Positions 47,997-55,770 of a stretch of DNA of 64,000 nucleotides are shown here, one piece after another (positions within the stretch are counted from its first letter, which is position 1; the number at the start of each line of letters is the position of its first letter). This DNA comes from Paenarthrobacter sp. A20 (GTDB lineage: Bacteria; Actinomycetota; Actinomycetes; Actinomycetales; Micrococcaceae): positions 1,426,001-1,490,000 of the forward strand of contig NZ_JALJWH010000001.1 of NCBI RefSeq assembly GCF_024168825.1, given 5' to 3'. The notes beneath the pieces were generated by a model, which ran no database searches, was not told the DNA's origin, and worked only from the letters and a program-made list of their open reading frames with translations. Made by a program: the position numbers and the translations under genes.

Positions 47997-48036
47997 TTGA
48001 ACATTCGTTCAAGGAAAATTATGAACAGATGTTCAA
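47997..48036. promoter_or_regulatory. Two TGAAC-N4-GTTCA palindromes at the betB promoter
   Basis: TTGAACATTCGTTCAA (47997-48012) has six-base arms; TGAACAGATGTTCA (48022-48035) has the same core, with centres 24 bases apart. The pattern is like TetR/BetI-type operators that repress choline genes. They sit between divergent betB and the oxidoreductase gene. No TetR gene is adjacent; the nearest one in the window is at 55771. Confidence 0.6.
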
Positions 48037-48101
48037 AGTTTGTGGTTGGGGTGGTCCGGATTCTCACCCATCCCTGTTCCCTGCCGCTACGAACCACTGA
48101 C

Positions 48102-49688
48102 ATGAAAAAGCTCGGACTCCGGACCAAAGGCCCCGAAACCATGGCAGCGCTGGCAGGCGTGGTATCTGCCGCCGTCGTGCTTGCCGTTGCCGAGCTGGTC
48201 GGTGCATTCTTCACCGCCAGGGCGACCCCCGTATTCGCGCTGGGATCCACGTTCATCGACTTCACGCCCTCGTGGATGAAGGACTTTGCGATTGCCACGT
48301 TCGGTACCAACGACAAAGCCGCATTGTTCGTAGGCATGGGCCTTACCATCGCCCTGCTTGCCTGCGTTCTGGGTGTTGTGGCCTACAAGAAGTGGGCGCT
48401 GGGCGTCCTGGGCGTGCTGTTCATGGGTGCCGTGATTGTTGCCGCCGTCACCACCCGCGCCGGCGTTGGACCCGCCGACGCCGTCCCTTCAATCGTGGGA
48501 ACCATCGCAGGCCTCTTCGTCCTGCGCCGCCTTATCAAGCCGTTGTGGGGCTTGAAGTCGTGGCCGGAAGCCCCCGCTGACATAGCGGCCGACGCCGACA
48601 ACCAGGTTGGGGGTCCCGGCACCAGCCGCCGCCGCTTCTTCGCCGCGGCCGGCATCACCGCCGTCGCCGCCGGAATCGCGGCCACCGGTGGGCGGCTGCT
48701 GGGTGCCGCACGCAACAATGTTGCGCAGGCCCGGGATGCACTCCGGTTGCCGGCACCCGTCAAGGCTGCGCCCGCTGTTCCGGCGGGAGTCCAGTCCCCG
48801 GTGGCAGGAGTCTCCGCTTGGCTGACACCGAACAACGATTTCTACCGCATTGATACCGCCCTGAGCGTCCCGGAAATCAACGTCGAAGACTGGGTACTGC
48901 GGGTGCACGGAATGGTTGAGAAGGAAGTGACCCTCACCTTCCAGGACCTGCTCGACGCCGATCTGATCGAATCGCACGTCACCCTCACCTGCGTATCCAA
49001 CCCCGTAGGCGGAAAGCTCGCCGGAAACGCCAAATGGCTGGGCATGCCCCTCCGCGAAGTCCTGGCCATGGCCAAACCGAAGGAAGGCGCGGACATGGTG
49101 CTCTCAACATCCATTGACGGCTTCAGCGCCTCCACTCCGCTGGAAGTCCTGCAGGATGACCGCGATGCCATGCTGGCCATCGGCATGAACGGTGAGCCGC
49201 TTCCGGTGGAACACGGATACCCCGTGCGGATGGTGGTTCCAGGGCTGTACGGGTTCGTTTCCGCCACCAAGTGGGTGGTGGACCTGGAGGTCACCCGCTT
49301 CGCTGACAGCAAGGCGTACTGGACGGAACGCGGCTGGTCGGAGCGCGGCCCCATCAAGACCATGGCACGTGTGGACGTACCCAAGTCCTTTGCGAAGTTC
49401 GCGCCGGGAAAGGTCGCCGTGGGCGGCACAGCATGGGCCCAGACGCGGGGAATCACCAAGGTGGAAGTCCAGATTGACGACGGCGAGTGGGTGGAAGCAA
49501 CCCTTTCCGACGAAGCCTCCACCATCACCTGGCGCCAGTGGTCCTATGAATGGGATGCCACGCCCGGCCTGCACTACGTCAAAGCCCGGGCCACCGACGG
49601 CACCGGCGAAGTCCAGACGGAGCAGCGCGCCGATCCAGTGCCGGACGGTGCCTCGGGCTGGCCGTCGGTGATGGTGACGGTGGAGTAG
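48102..49688 (+). CDS. Membrane-anchored molybdopterin oxidoreductase (sulfite-oxidase fold)
   Basis: A 528-residue protein. Residues 1-145 hold four membrane segments (about 15-38, 72-95, 98-118, 127-143). A basic RRRFFAAAG stretch and a fifth hydrophobic segment follow (about 176-200), then the sulfite-oxidase-type molybdopterin domain (about 235-440) with Cys297 (VTLTCVSNPVGG) as the likely Mo ligand. The C-terminal dimerisation domain (about 445-527) includes GTAWAQTRGITKVEVQIDDG. Family members are external, Tat-linked reductases or oxidases of unknown substrate. The ATG at 48102 lacks a strong binding site. MoeA at 5584 could supply cofactor. Confidence 0.88.
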   Translation: MKKLGLRTKGPETMAALAGVVSAAVVLAVAELVGAFFTARATPVFALGSTFIDFTPSWMKDFAIATFGTNDKAALFVGMGLTIALLACVLGVVAYKKWALGVLGVLFMGAVIVAAVTTRAGVGPADAVPSIVGTIAGLFVLRRLIKPLWGLKSWPEAPADIAADADNQVGGPGTSRRRFFAAAGITAVAAGIAATGGRLLGAARNNVAQARDALRLPAPVKAAPAVPAGVQSPVAGVSAWLTPNNDFYRIDTALSVPEINVEDWVLRVHGMVEKEVTLTFQDLLDADLIESHVTLTCVSNPVGGKLAGNAKWLGMPLREVLAMAKPKEGADMVLSTSIDGFSASTPLEVLQDDRDAMLAIGMNGEPLPVEHGYPVRMVVPGLYGFVSATKWVVDLEVTRFADSKAYWTERGWSERGPIKTMARVDVPKSFAKFAPGKVAVGGTAWAQTRGITKVEVQIDDGEWVEATLSDEASTITWRQWSYEWDATPGLHYVKARATDGTGEVQTEQRADPVPDGASGWPSVMVTVE

Positions 49689-49720
49689 CTGTTCGAAGTT
49701 CGCGGGCTGACAGGGGGGGA

Positions 49721-49751
49721 CGACGACGGCGGCGCGCTGCCGCCGTCGTCG
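49721..49751. terminator. GC-rich hairpin after the molybdopterin oxidoreductase gene
   Basis: CGACGACGGCGGC (49721-49733) pairs perfectly with 49739-49751 over a 5-nt loop; GCTCTTTAAG follows. It starts 33 bases after the stop codon. Confidence 0.8.
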
Positions 49752-49779
49752 GCTCTTTAAGCCCGGCAGTAAGAAGGGG

Positions 49780-50055
49780 CTAGCCGAACACCCGGGTACC
49801 TTCAGGCATCGCGGGCATGGAGGAGGCTCCGCCGCCGAGGTCCTGGTCATTGGCGGTCAGTCCGGTGGGGAGGGTGGCCATCAAGACGGCCACAGGCGTG
49901 CCGGTGATGGACTTCTGGAACCAGCCGTTGCCGGTGGTGGTCACTGGTCCGTCGATGGAGTGCTTCCAATTGCCGTCTGCCTGGAGGCGGACTTCCCGCC
50001 TTACCCACACTCTTCCCGTGGAAGTTGATGGAAGCCGGCGAAGTGCTGGACAAGA
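49780..50055 (-). pseudogene. Truncated 3' end of an unrecognised gene
   Basis: A leftward frame ends in a protein-like segment, VRLQADGNWKHSIDGPVTTT, then GNGWFQKSITGTPVAVLMAT and a polar tail ending GTRVFG and a stop. Upstream of about 50030 the frame becomes arginine- and serine-rich and unconvincing, and no start with a binding site is seen; the first operator of the LacI block begins at 50056. It looks like the last 65-70 codons of a gene cut off when the block to the right arrived or rearranged. Family not recognised. Confidence 0.45.
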
Positions 50056-50067
50056 AGAAACGCTTCT
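50056..50067. promoter_or_regulatory. LacI-type operator 1, AGAAACGCTTCT
   Basis: A near-palindrome with the central CG typical of LacI-family sites. The identical 12-mer occurs at 55704-55715 in front of the prenyl synthase gene, and its reverse complement at 50119-50130. Confidence 0.7.
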
Positions 50068-50118
50068 GCAATCATAGATCCTAAGCTTCATGAGGTGACA
50101 TAAAGCACACGCTTTTGC

Positions 50119-50130
50119 AGAAGCGTTTCT
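50119..50130. promoter_or_regulatory. LacI-type operator 2, AGAAGCGTTTCT
   Basis: Exact reverse complement of the site at 50056-50067, with flanks extending the symmetry to GCAGAAGCGTTTCTGC (50117-50132). The 63-base spacing, six helical turns, would allow looping over the permease promoter. Confidence 0.75.
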
Positions 50131-50212
50131 GCAGAATTGCGTCTTGGGGAACGCTGACATCCAACATCTGCCGGACAACAGTCCGGCCCTCAATCATTTG
50201 GAGGTGGCCACA

Positions 50213-51670
50213 TTGAATAATGGGGCCTCAACAGTCAAAACGGAGCCGCTGGGCTCCTCCAGTTCAGAGGCACTGGTTGAAGACCACGGAGTTTGTCCGA
50301 TTCCGGCGCGGGACAGGACCTCCGGGGGAGCTGATCAATTCTGGATCTGGGCCGGTGCCAACCTTGCTCCCATCAACTGGGTGCTGGGAACGGTCGGTCT
50401 CGGGCTGGGCTTGAGCTTGGCCGAAACCCTGATCGTCATTCTCGTTGGCAACATGATGGGCTCGGCACTCTTCGGGCTCTTCTGCATCATGGGCCACAAG
50501 ACCGGCGTGAACGCCATGATTCTGGCCCGGCTCGCGTTGGGACGGCGCGGGGCCAAAGTCGTGGCCGCAGTCATGGTTCTTATGCCCATGGGGTGGGTCG
50601 GAGTCAATACGTGGATCGTCTTGGACCTGGCGATGACAGCCCTCAAAGAAGTGGGCGTGCAACCCAATGACACGGTGAAGTACTCCATCGCGGCAGTCAT
50701 CATGATTATCCAGGTCCTTTTGGCCGCCTGGGGATTTAACGCCATCAAAAAGTTCGAACGCTGGACGATGCCCGTCATCCTGGTGGTGATGGTCGTGATG
50801 ACGATCGTTGCCTCACTCAACGTACATCCGAGCTTCGCCCCCGGGACCTTGGACGGCACCGACAAACTGGCTGCCATGAGCCAGGTCATGACCGCGATTG
50901 GCATCGGTTGGGGCATCACCTGGTTCGTTTATGCAGCCGACTTCACACGCTTCACCCGTCCGACCATGCCCACTAAGAAGGTGTTCTGGTCCGCGACGCT
51001 TGGAATGTTTGTTCCCGTCGTCTGGCTCGGCTTCCTCGGCGCGTACATCGCATCAGCCGGCGGAGGAACCGACCCTGCTGAATTGGTGCTGACCGCCTTC
51101 GGCGCATTGGCTTTGCCAATCCTCGTCCTTATCCTCCACGGGCCGATCGCAACCAACATCGTGGTCATGTACTCGTCCGTCCTGGCGGTCCTTTCCCTGG
51201 ACATCAGGGCGCGGCAGTGGAAGATAGCGCTCGGCGGGGGAATCGTCGGCTCCTTTGTCCTCTGGCTTTTCCTTCAGTCCGAAAACTTCGCCAACTCCGC
51301 AGCGCAGTGGATGAGCGTTCTCGTGCTCTGGATCTCGCCGTGGGCCGCGATGACCTTGGTTGACTTTTTCATCCTCCGCCGCCAGCGGGTTGATGTTTCA
51401 AGTCTCTACGCGGCTCCTTCAGTCAAATGGTCCCGTGACGTCAACTGGCCCGGAGTGGTGTCCCTGGCAGCGGGGCTGCTAGCCGGGTGGCTCTTCCTAA
51501 AAACCGGCATTCCTGGGGTCGAAGGCCCCCTTGCGATAGCCCTCGGAGGCACGGATCTTTCCTGGCTATCCAGCAGCATCGTGGCCGGCACTCTCTATTA
51601 CTTCCTGGGACACAAGAACGCACTGCCCGCCACCGTTCCCAGCGCGTCAACGATGACGTCCGCTGAATAA
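50213..51670 (+). CDS. NCS1-family nucleobase/hydantoin-type permease
   Basis: A transporter of the nucleobase:cation symporter-1 family (cytosine/purine/hydantoin/allantoin), 485 residues with about twelve membrane segments. FWIWAGANLAPINWVLGTVG, NMMGSALFGLFCIMGHKTGV, MPMGWVGVNTWIV and TWFVYAADFTRFTRPTMPTK are family segments; the latter resembles cytosine-permease TM6. The start is uncertain: I use TTG 50213, eight bases after GGAGG, which removes an unconserved 23-residue extension to 50144. Two LacI-type operators precede it. It begins an operon with the M24 peptidase and C-N hydrolase genes, so the substrate is probably a nitrogenous compound these cleave. Confidence 0.88.
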   Translation: MNNGASTVKTEPLGSSSSEALVEDHGVCPIPARDRTSGGADQFWIWAGANLAPINWVLGTVGLGLGLSLAETLIVILVGNMMGSALFGLFCIMGHKTGVNAMILARLALGRRGAKVVAAVMVLMPMGWVGVNTWIVLDLAMTALKEVGVQPNDTVKYSIAAVIMIIQVLLAAWGFNAIKKFERWTMPVILVVMVVMTIVASLNVHPSFAPGTLDGTDKLAAMSQVMTAIGIGWGITWFVYAADFTRFTRPTMPTKKVFWSATLGMFVPVVWLGFLGAYIASAGGGTDPAELVLTAFGALALPILVLILHGPIATNIVVMYSSVLAVLSLDIRARQWKIALGGGIVGSFVLWLFLQSENFANSAAQWMSVLVLWISPWAAMTLVDFFILRRQRVDVSSLYAAPSVKWSRDVNWPGVVSLAAGLLAGWLFLKTGIPGVEGPLAIALGGTDLSWLSSSIVAGTLYYFLGHKNALPATVPSASTMTSAE

Positions 51671-51708
51671 CCCCCACAGACCTGCACCACCAAGAAAAGA
51701 AGGAAATC

Positions 51709-52875
51709 ATGTACAACTGGTCCACCATCAACATCGACAGGCTCCGCCAGGATCGCCGCACTGCCATCGCCGAACTGATGCAGCGAAACCAGCTCTCCCA
51801 CCTCCTCCTGACTGGGTTTGACCACATCCGCTACGCCACGGACTACCGCACCCAAATCATCGCCGAAGCCTTCGACTGGTTCGCAGCCGTCGTTGACCGC
51901 GACGGAAACGCGGAAATCTTCACGCCTTGGATCGACGAGACCCAGGCAAACCCGGTCGCAGACCTGCCATGGGTTACGGCCATCCATGCCATGCCGTCAT
52001 GGGCTCCCGTCGTCGGCCACCCCGAAACCTGGACCAGAGGTTTGGCAGCAGCGCTGAAGGGGGCTACGAAAGTTGGCATCGAGCTCATCGACCCTGCGAT
52101 CCTCGGCCGCCTCCAAACTGTGCTGCCGCAGGCAAGCTTTGTTTCGGTCGGCCAGGAACTCTACGACATCCGCATCCGAAAGACCCAGGATGAAATCATC
52201 CTGCTCGAAGACGCCAGCATCGTTAACTCCATTGGGGCTGAAGCCGGAATCGCAGCCGCCGTGCCGGGTGCAACAGACCACGATATCCTCGCTGCCGTGA
52301 TGGGCAAACTTCAGGAATCGGGACCTGAGTTCCTGAGCCACTCACTGTGTAACCACAGGAGGGGAAATGGTGGATGGTTCGCCGAAGGCAGCGTTCTTCG
52401 CGAAGGAGACCCCTACTTCTTCGACATCGGCGTTTACGGGCAGCACGGCTACGCATCCGACATCGCCCGCACTGGCTTCGTGGGCGGAGAAGCGCGTCCG
52501 GAAATTCGTGCCGTCTACGAGAAGCTGCTGAACGCCCACCGCATCGCGGAGGAAGCGGCAAAACCGGGCGTCCTGGTCTCCAAGGTTGACGAAGCAGTCA
52601 ACAAATACCTCGCCAGCGAGGGCCTGCCGACCACCCCGTACGCGATCGGTCACGGCGTGGGGCTCCGCGCCTGTGAACTGCCCACTATTTACCGTCACGG
52701 GCTCTTCGACCGAGACCAGGTCATCGTGGAAAACAGTGTCATTTCCCTCGAACCCGAAACCGGCATCGAAGTGGACGGCGAATTCATGCTCCTCAAGCTC
52801 GAAGACAACTACCTCGTGCAGTCTGACGGCGTCCGCCGTCTCTCGCCTGCGGGTTACGGACTGGAGCTGGTCTAA
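51709..52875 (+). CDS. M24-family metallopeptidase (Xaa-Pro peptidase/creatinase fold)
   Basis: A 388-residue pita-bread-fold protein: an N-terminal creatinase-like domain (about residues 8-155) and a C-terminal catalytic domain (about 160-385). All five metal ligands appear present: D239 and D251 (FFDIGVYGQHGYASDIART), H315 (GHGVGLR), E348 (SLEPETGI) and E365 (LKLEDNYLV). It is therefore likely a metal-dependent peptidase or hydrolase, not a creatinase, which lacks those ligands. Xaa-Pro dipeptidase activity is the default guess; the permease neighbour suggests a non-peptide amide as an alternative. AAGGAAATC precedes the ATG. Its stop overlaps the next start (TAATG). Confidence 0.88.
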   Translation: MYNWSTINIDRLRQDRRTAIAELMQRNQLSHLLLTGFDHIRYATDYRTQIIAEAFDWFAAVVDRDGNAEIFTPWIDETQANPVADLPWVTAIHAMPSWAPVVGHPETWTRGLAAALKGATKVGIELIDPAILGRLQTVLPQASFVSVGQELYDIRIRKTQDEIILLEDASIVNSIGAEAGIAAAVPGATDHDILAAVMGKLQESGPEFLSHSLCNHRRGNGGWFAEGSVLREGDPYFFDIGVYGQHGYASDIARTGFVGGEARPEIRAVYEKLLNAHRIAEEAAKPGVLVSKVDEAVNKYLASEGLPTTPYAIGHGVGLRACELPTIYRHGLFDRDQVIVENSVISLEPETGIEVDGEFMLLKLEDNYLVQSDGVRRLSPAGYGLELV

Positions 52876-53684
52876 TGCAACGCGGTGTACATTCTCTGCC
52901 CGTCGAACAACATCTCCGTCCGACAACACTGCGCCTGGTGCTGGCCCAACTTGAGCCGGTTCCCCGTCGGATCGACGAGAATGTACACCGCGTGCTCAGC
53001 GTTCTTGAGGAACATCACGAAGCGGATCTGGTGGTCTTCCCCGAGCTGTTCCTGACCGGCTACACGTCCGTGGACGTATGGGAGCTGCAGCTTTCGGTGG
53101 ACAGCCAACCCATCCAGGTGCTCCAGGCCGCCTGCCGTGGCCACCAGACGGCGTTGGTTGTTGGTTTTATCGAACAAGCCGGGTTGCGTCCTTACAATTC
53201 GATGCTGATGATCGACAAGGACGGCACTGTAGCCGGCGTCTACCGAAAGACACATCTTTTTGGCGGAGAAGCAGAAGTGTTTACTCCGGGGGACAAACTT
53301 GAATGTGTGAACTTGGGAGCCATTACGGTAGCGCCCCTGACCTGCTTCGACATCGAGCTCCCCGAACCGGCGAGAAAGCTGGCCAAGGAGGGGGCGGACC
53401 TCATCATCTCCATCGCCGCGAACATGGACCCGTATTACGACGATCATGAGCTTGCAGGCAGGGCGAGGGCGCTGGATAACCGGATCCCCCACATTTACGT
53501 CAACCGCACTGGCTCTGAAGGTCCGTTCGACTTCGTCGGCGGCTCAAGGGTCGTTGCACCAAACGGCGCCGTGCTGTCCCAGGCCGGACGCAGCGAGACG
53601 ATTCTCTGCGTAGACCTGAGCTACGGATCCCGGGTCGAATCGGACATCGACTACCTGCTCCACCTGAGGCCGGAACTGTACTAG
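52875..53684 (+). CDS. Carbon-nitrogen hydrolase (nitrilase superfamily)
   Basis: A 269-residue nitrilase-superfamily amidase. The catalytic triad is visible: Glu57 (VVFPELFLTGY), Lys125 (GVYRKTHLFGGE) and Cys157 (APLTCFDIELPE). The subgroup is of small aliphatic amidases, N-carbamoyl hydrolases and omega-amidase types; a specific substrate cannot be given. It is translationally coupled to the M24 gene by TAATG, so the two proteins probably act on one compound in sequence. It ends seven bases from the convergent lacI gene. Confidence 0.9.
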   Translation: MQRGVHSLPVEQHLRPTTLRLVLAQLEPVPRRIDENVHRVLSVLEEHHEADLVVFPELFLTGYTSVDVWELQLSVDSQPIQVLQAACRGHQTALVVGFIEQAGLRPYNSMLMIDKDGTVAGVYRKTHLFGGEAEVFTPGDKLECVNLGAITVAPLTCFDIELPEPARKLAKEGADLIISIAANMDPYYDDHELAGRARALDNRIPHIYVNRTGSEGPFDFVGGSRVVAPNGAVLSQAGRSETILCVDLSYGSRVESDIDYLLHLRPELY

Positions 53685-53691
53685 GCGGTTC

Positions 53692-54690
53692 CTAGTTGGT
53701 CGGACGCGCGCCGGCTTCCGTGCTTGCGCGGACAACGAGGTGAGCCGGAATGGTCACGCTCTTTATTGATTGTTCTCCTTCAATTTGTTCGATGAGCATC
53801 TCCGCGGCCGCGCGTCCGATCTCCACTGGTTGCAGTTCGACGGCGGTGAGGGGCGTCGAAGCGCCAGCTACTGCTGAGCTGTCACCCAGGCTGACGATCA
53901 TGACATCCTGCGCAGCAGAGGCTGCCATTGAAGCCCCAAGGGCGAGTCGGTCCAGTGTTGCAAATATGGAGTCCGGGGCATCCTCCCTGCTGAGGAGCCG
54001 TTCAGCAGCCTGGCGCCCGGAGTCTTCCGAGAGGCTTCCCGACACCACTTCCAGCCGGGGCTGAACTCCGCGGACCTTGCACCAGCCCTCGTAGGCCTGA
54101 ACACAATCCGCGGCATAGGAAGCGCTGACTGGGCTGGAAATCAAGCCAGGTCGCCTGGAACCCTTCTCCCACAAGTGATCCAGGACCTCGGAAACGACAG
54201 CAGAGAAATCGTTGTCAACGCTGCTGGTGACTGTGGAGTCCAACCTGCCCACTGTCACCAAGGGCCTGCCGTCCACCAATGCACGCTGCACCAGCCTGTT
54301 CTCAGGCACGGGGTCGACAACTATGGCTCCGTCGTAAGGAATTGTGGTTTTACCCGCCCAGTCGCCGATAGGAGCCATCGCCAGGGCGTAACCCCTGGAC
54401 GAGGCAACTTCGGAAGCTGCGCTCATGACCCGGACAAAAAACTCGACATTCCACATCGACGTTACAGCTGTCTCCGGCGCCGCAATCGACATCATAAGAA
54501 TGCCCGTCCTGCCGGACGCGAGACTCTTCGCGGCAGAGCTTGCCTGATACCCCAAGCTCTTGGCCGTCTCCAGTACTTTCTTTCGAGTCTCCTCAGGCAG
54601 TCTGCCCTTGCCACTTAAAGAATCGGAGACTGTCGTCACCGAAACGCCCGCTGCCTTGGCAACGTGCCGGATCGTAACTCTCGTAGCCAC
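53692..54690 (-). CDS. LacI-family regulator of the NCS1/prenyl-synthase block
   Basis: A 332-residue LacI-type regulator: helix-turn-helix (TIRHVAKAAGVSVTTVSDSL, SGKGRLPEETRKKVLETAKS) with hinge helix, then a periplasmic-binding-like effector domain with SIFATLDRLALGASMAA and a C-terminal ELQPVEIGRAAAEMLIEQIE. The GTG at 54688-54690 overlaps the stop of the prenyl synthase gene (TAGTG) and has AAGGGA six bases upstream; a GTG at 54708 is an alternative. The operator motif AGAAACGCTTCT occurs upstream of its own operon and twice before the permease gene, so it probably represses both. Its effector is unknown. Confidence 0.92.
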   Translation of the reverse strand: MATRVTIRHVAKAAGVSVTTVSDSLSGKGRLPEETRKKVLETAKSLGYQASSAAKSLASGRTGILMMSIAAPETAVTSMWNVEFFVRVMSAASEVASSRGYALAMAPIGDWAGKTTIPYDGAIVVDPVPENRLVQRALVDGRPLVTVGRLDSTVTSSVDNDFSAVVSEVLDHLWEKGSRRPGLISSPVSASYAADCVQAYEGWCKVRGVQPRLEVVSGSLSEDSGRQAAERLLSREDAPDSIFATLDRLALGASMAASAAQDVMIVSLGDSSAVAGASTPLTAVELQPVEIGRAAAEMLIEQIEGEQSIKSVTIPAHLVVRASTEAGARPTN

Positions 54691-55682
54691 TATTTGTCCC
54701 TTCCCCACTGCAGCGGCAAAAGATGCCGGTATTCAGCGCGCATCCCGTCTTCCAAGGCCTCCTTGAAGTATTTCTTCGTCCACGAGACCAGAGGACCGGC
54801 GTTGTCCAATGGCAACGCGCACTCGAGGGAATGAGCAGAAGCATCCACATAGCCCTCGAGCAGGCCCAGGCAATAGGAAACGACGTCAGGATCGCGAAGC
54901 AACTCGTAAGCCTTGCTGAATTGGCCAGCCTCCAAGGCCTCTTCCAAAGCAGCTCCTGAAGTGGTGGAAGCCCTGATGGCCGCTACCCCGAACACGCCGT
55001 TGGGGAGGTCCGTTTCGACAGGTTTGCCCAGAACCTGGTCGTCCCCTAGGAGATCGAGAAGGTCATCCAACAGTTGGAATGCCATCCCGAAGTTCCACCC
55101 GAACGAACGAACCTGTTCAACTGTCGACGGCGACAGTTCCAGGACGAGAGCGCCCATCTCACAGCTGGCAGCAAAAAGCTCGGCCGTCTTCATGGAAATG
55201 TAGGAAAGGAAGTCCTGTTCCGCTGAACGTAGTGACAAGCGGGACTCTGCCAGCTGCCCGAGCGTCAGACGCTCAAAGGCAGACTGCCAAGCCGAGGCGG
55301 CAGCGGGCCCTGCCTCATGGGCCAGCTTCATGCCCCTGGCCAACAGCAGATCACCCGACAGGATGCTGATTCCCTCCCCGGCAGTGACATGTACAGCGGG
55401 TGCATCGCGTCGATAATCCGACCCGTCGATCAGATCGTCATGAATAAGTGAAGCCGCGTGAAGCAACTCGACCGCCGCCGCAGCCGAAAGGAGCGACGGA
55501 CTGGGCACGGCACCGACGGTGGCCCCGATATCGAGAATCAAACCGGACCTGAGCATCTTTCCGGCTGAAGCAACCGGACCCAAAATCTCGTCGAGCGCCT
55601 CCGACCCTGTCCCTCCGGCGTTCTGGACAATAAGGCTGCGGACCTGACTCCCCACGTATGCAAGGTCATTCATTGGCTTCAA
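54690..55682 (-). CDS. Polyprenyl (geranyl/farnesyl/geranylgeranyl-type) diphosphate synthase
   Basis: A 330-residue trans-isoprenyl diphosphate synthase with both aspartate-rich motifs: D82-D-L-I-D86 (LIHDDLIDGSDYRRD) and D206-D-L-L-D210 (FQLLDDLLDLLGDD), plus MKTAELF. The common GKxTLP lysine after the second motif is not seen: the text is GKPVETDLPNGVFGVAAI. It would condense isopentenyl diphosphate with an allylic diphosphate; chain length is unclear. No other isoprenoid or carotenoid gene is in the window. The start is TTG 55682 (GGAG five bases upstream) or ATG 55673. It is first in a two-gene operon with lacI, under an operator at 55704-55715. Confidence 0.88.
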   Translation of the reverse strand: MKPMNDLAYVGSQVRSLIVQNAGGTGSEALDEILGPVASAGKMLRSGLILDIGATVGAVPSPSLLSAAAAVELLHAASLIHDDLIDGSDYRRDAPAVHVTAGEGISILSGDLLLARGMKLAHEAGPAAASAWQSAFERLTLGQLAESRLSLRSAEQDFLSYISMKTAELFAASCEMGALVLELSPSTVEQVRSFGWNFGMAFQLLDDLLDLLGDDQVLGKPVETDLPNGVFGVAAIRASTTSGAALEEALEAGQFSKAYELLRDPDVVSYCLGLLEGYVDASAHSLECALPLDNAGPLVSWTKKYFKEALEDGMRAEYRHLLPLQWGRDK

Positions 55683-55703
55683 GACAACTCCGATTCACAC
55701 TGA

Positions 55704-55715
55704 AGAAACGCTTCT
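55704..55715. promoter_or_regulatory. LacI-type operator 3, AGAAACGCTTCT
   Basis: Identical to 50056-50067. It lies 22 bases before the prenyl synthase start codon and just outside the TetR gene's 3' end (stop at 55771), placing the prenyl synthase and lacI genes under the same control as the permease operon. Confidence 0.7.
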
Positions 55716-55770
55716 GTAGACAATGCTACCGTGAGATCCTCGCGGCGGAATGGGGCAAGGGCGGTTCGAA

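Noticed and set aside
50144..50212. Extended N-terminus for the NCS1 permease
   Set aside because: The extension is unconserved-looking and a TTG with a well-placed GGAGG lies downstream, although the true start remains uncertain.
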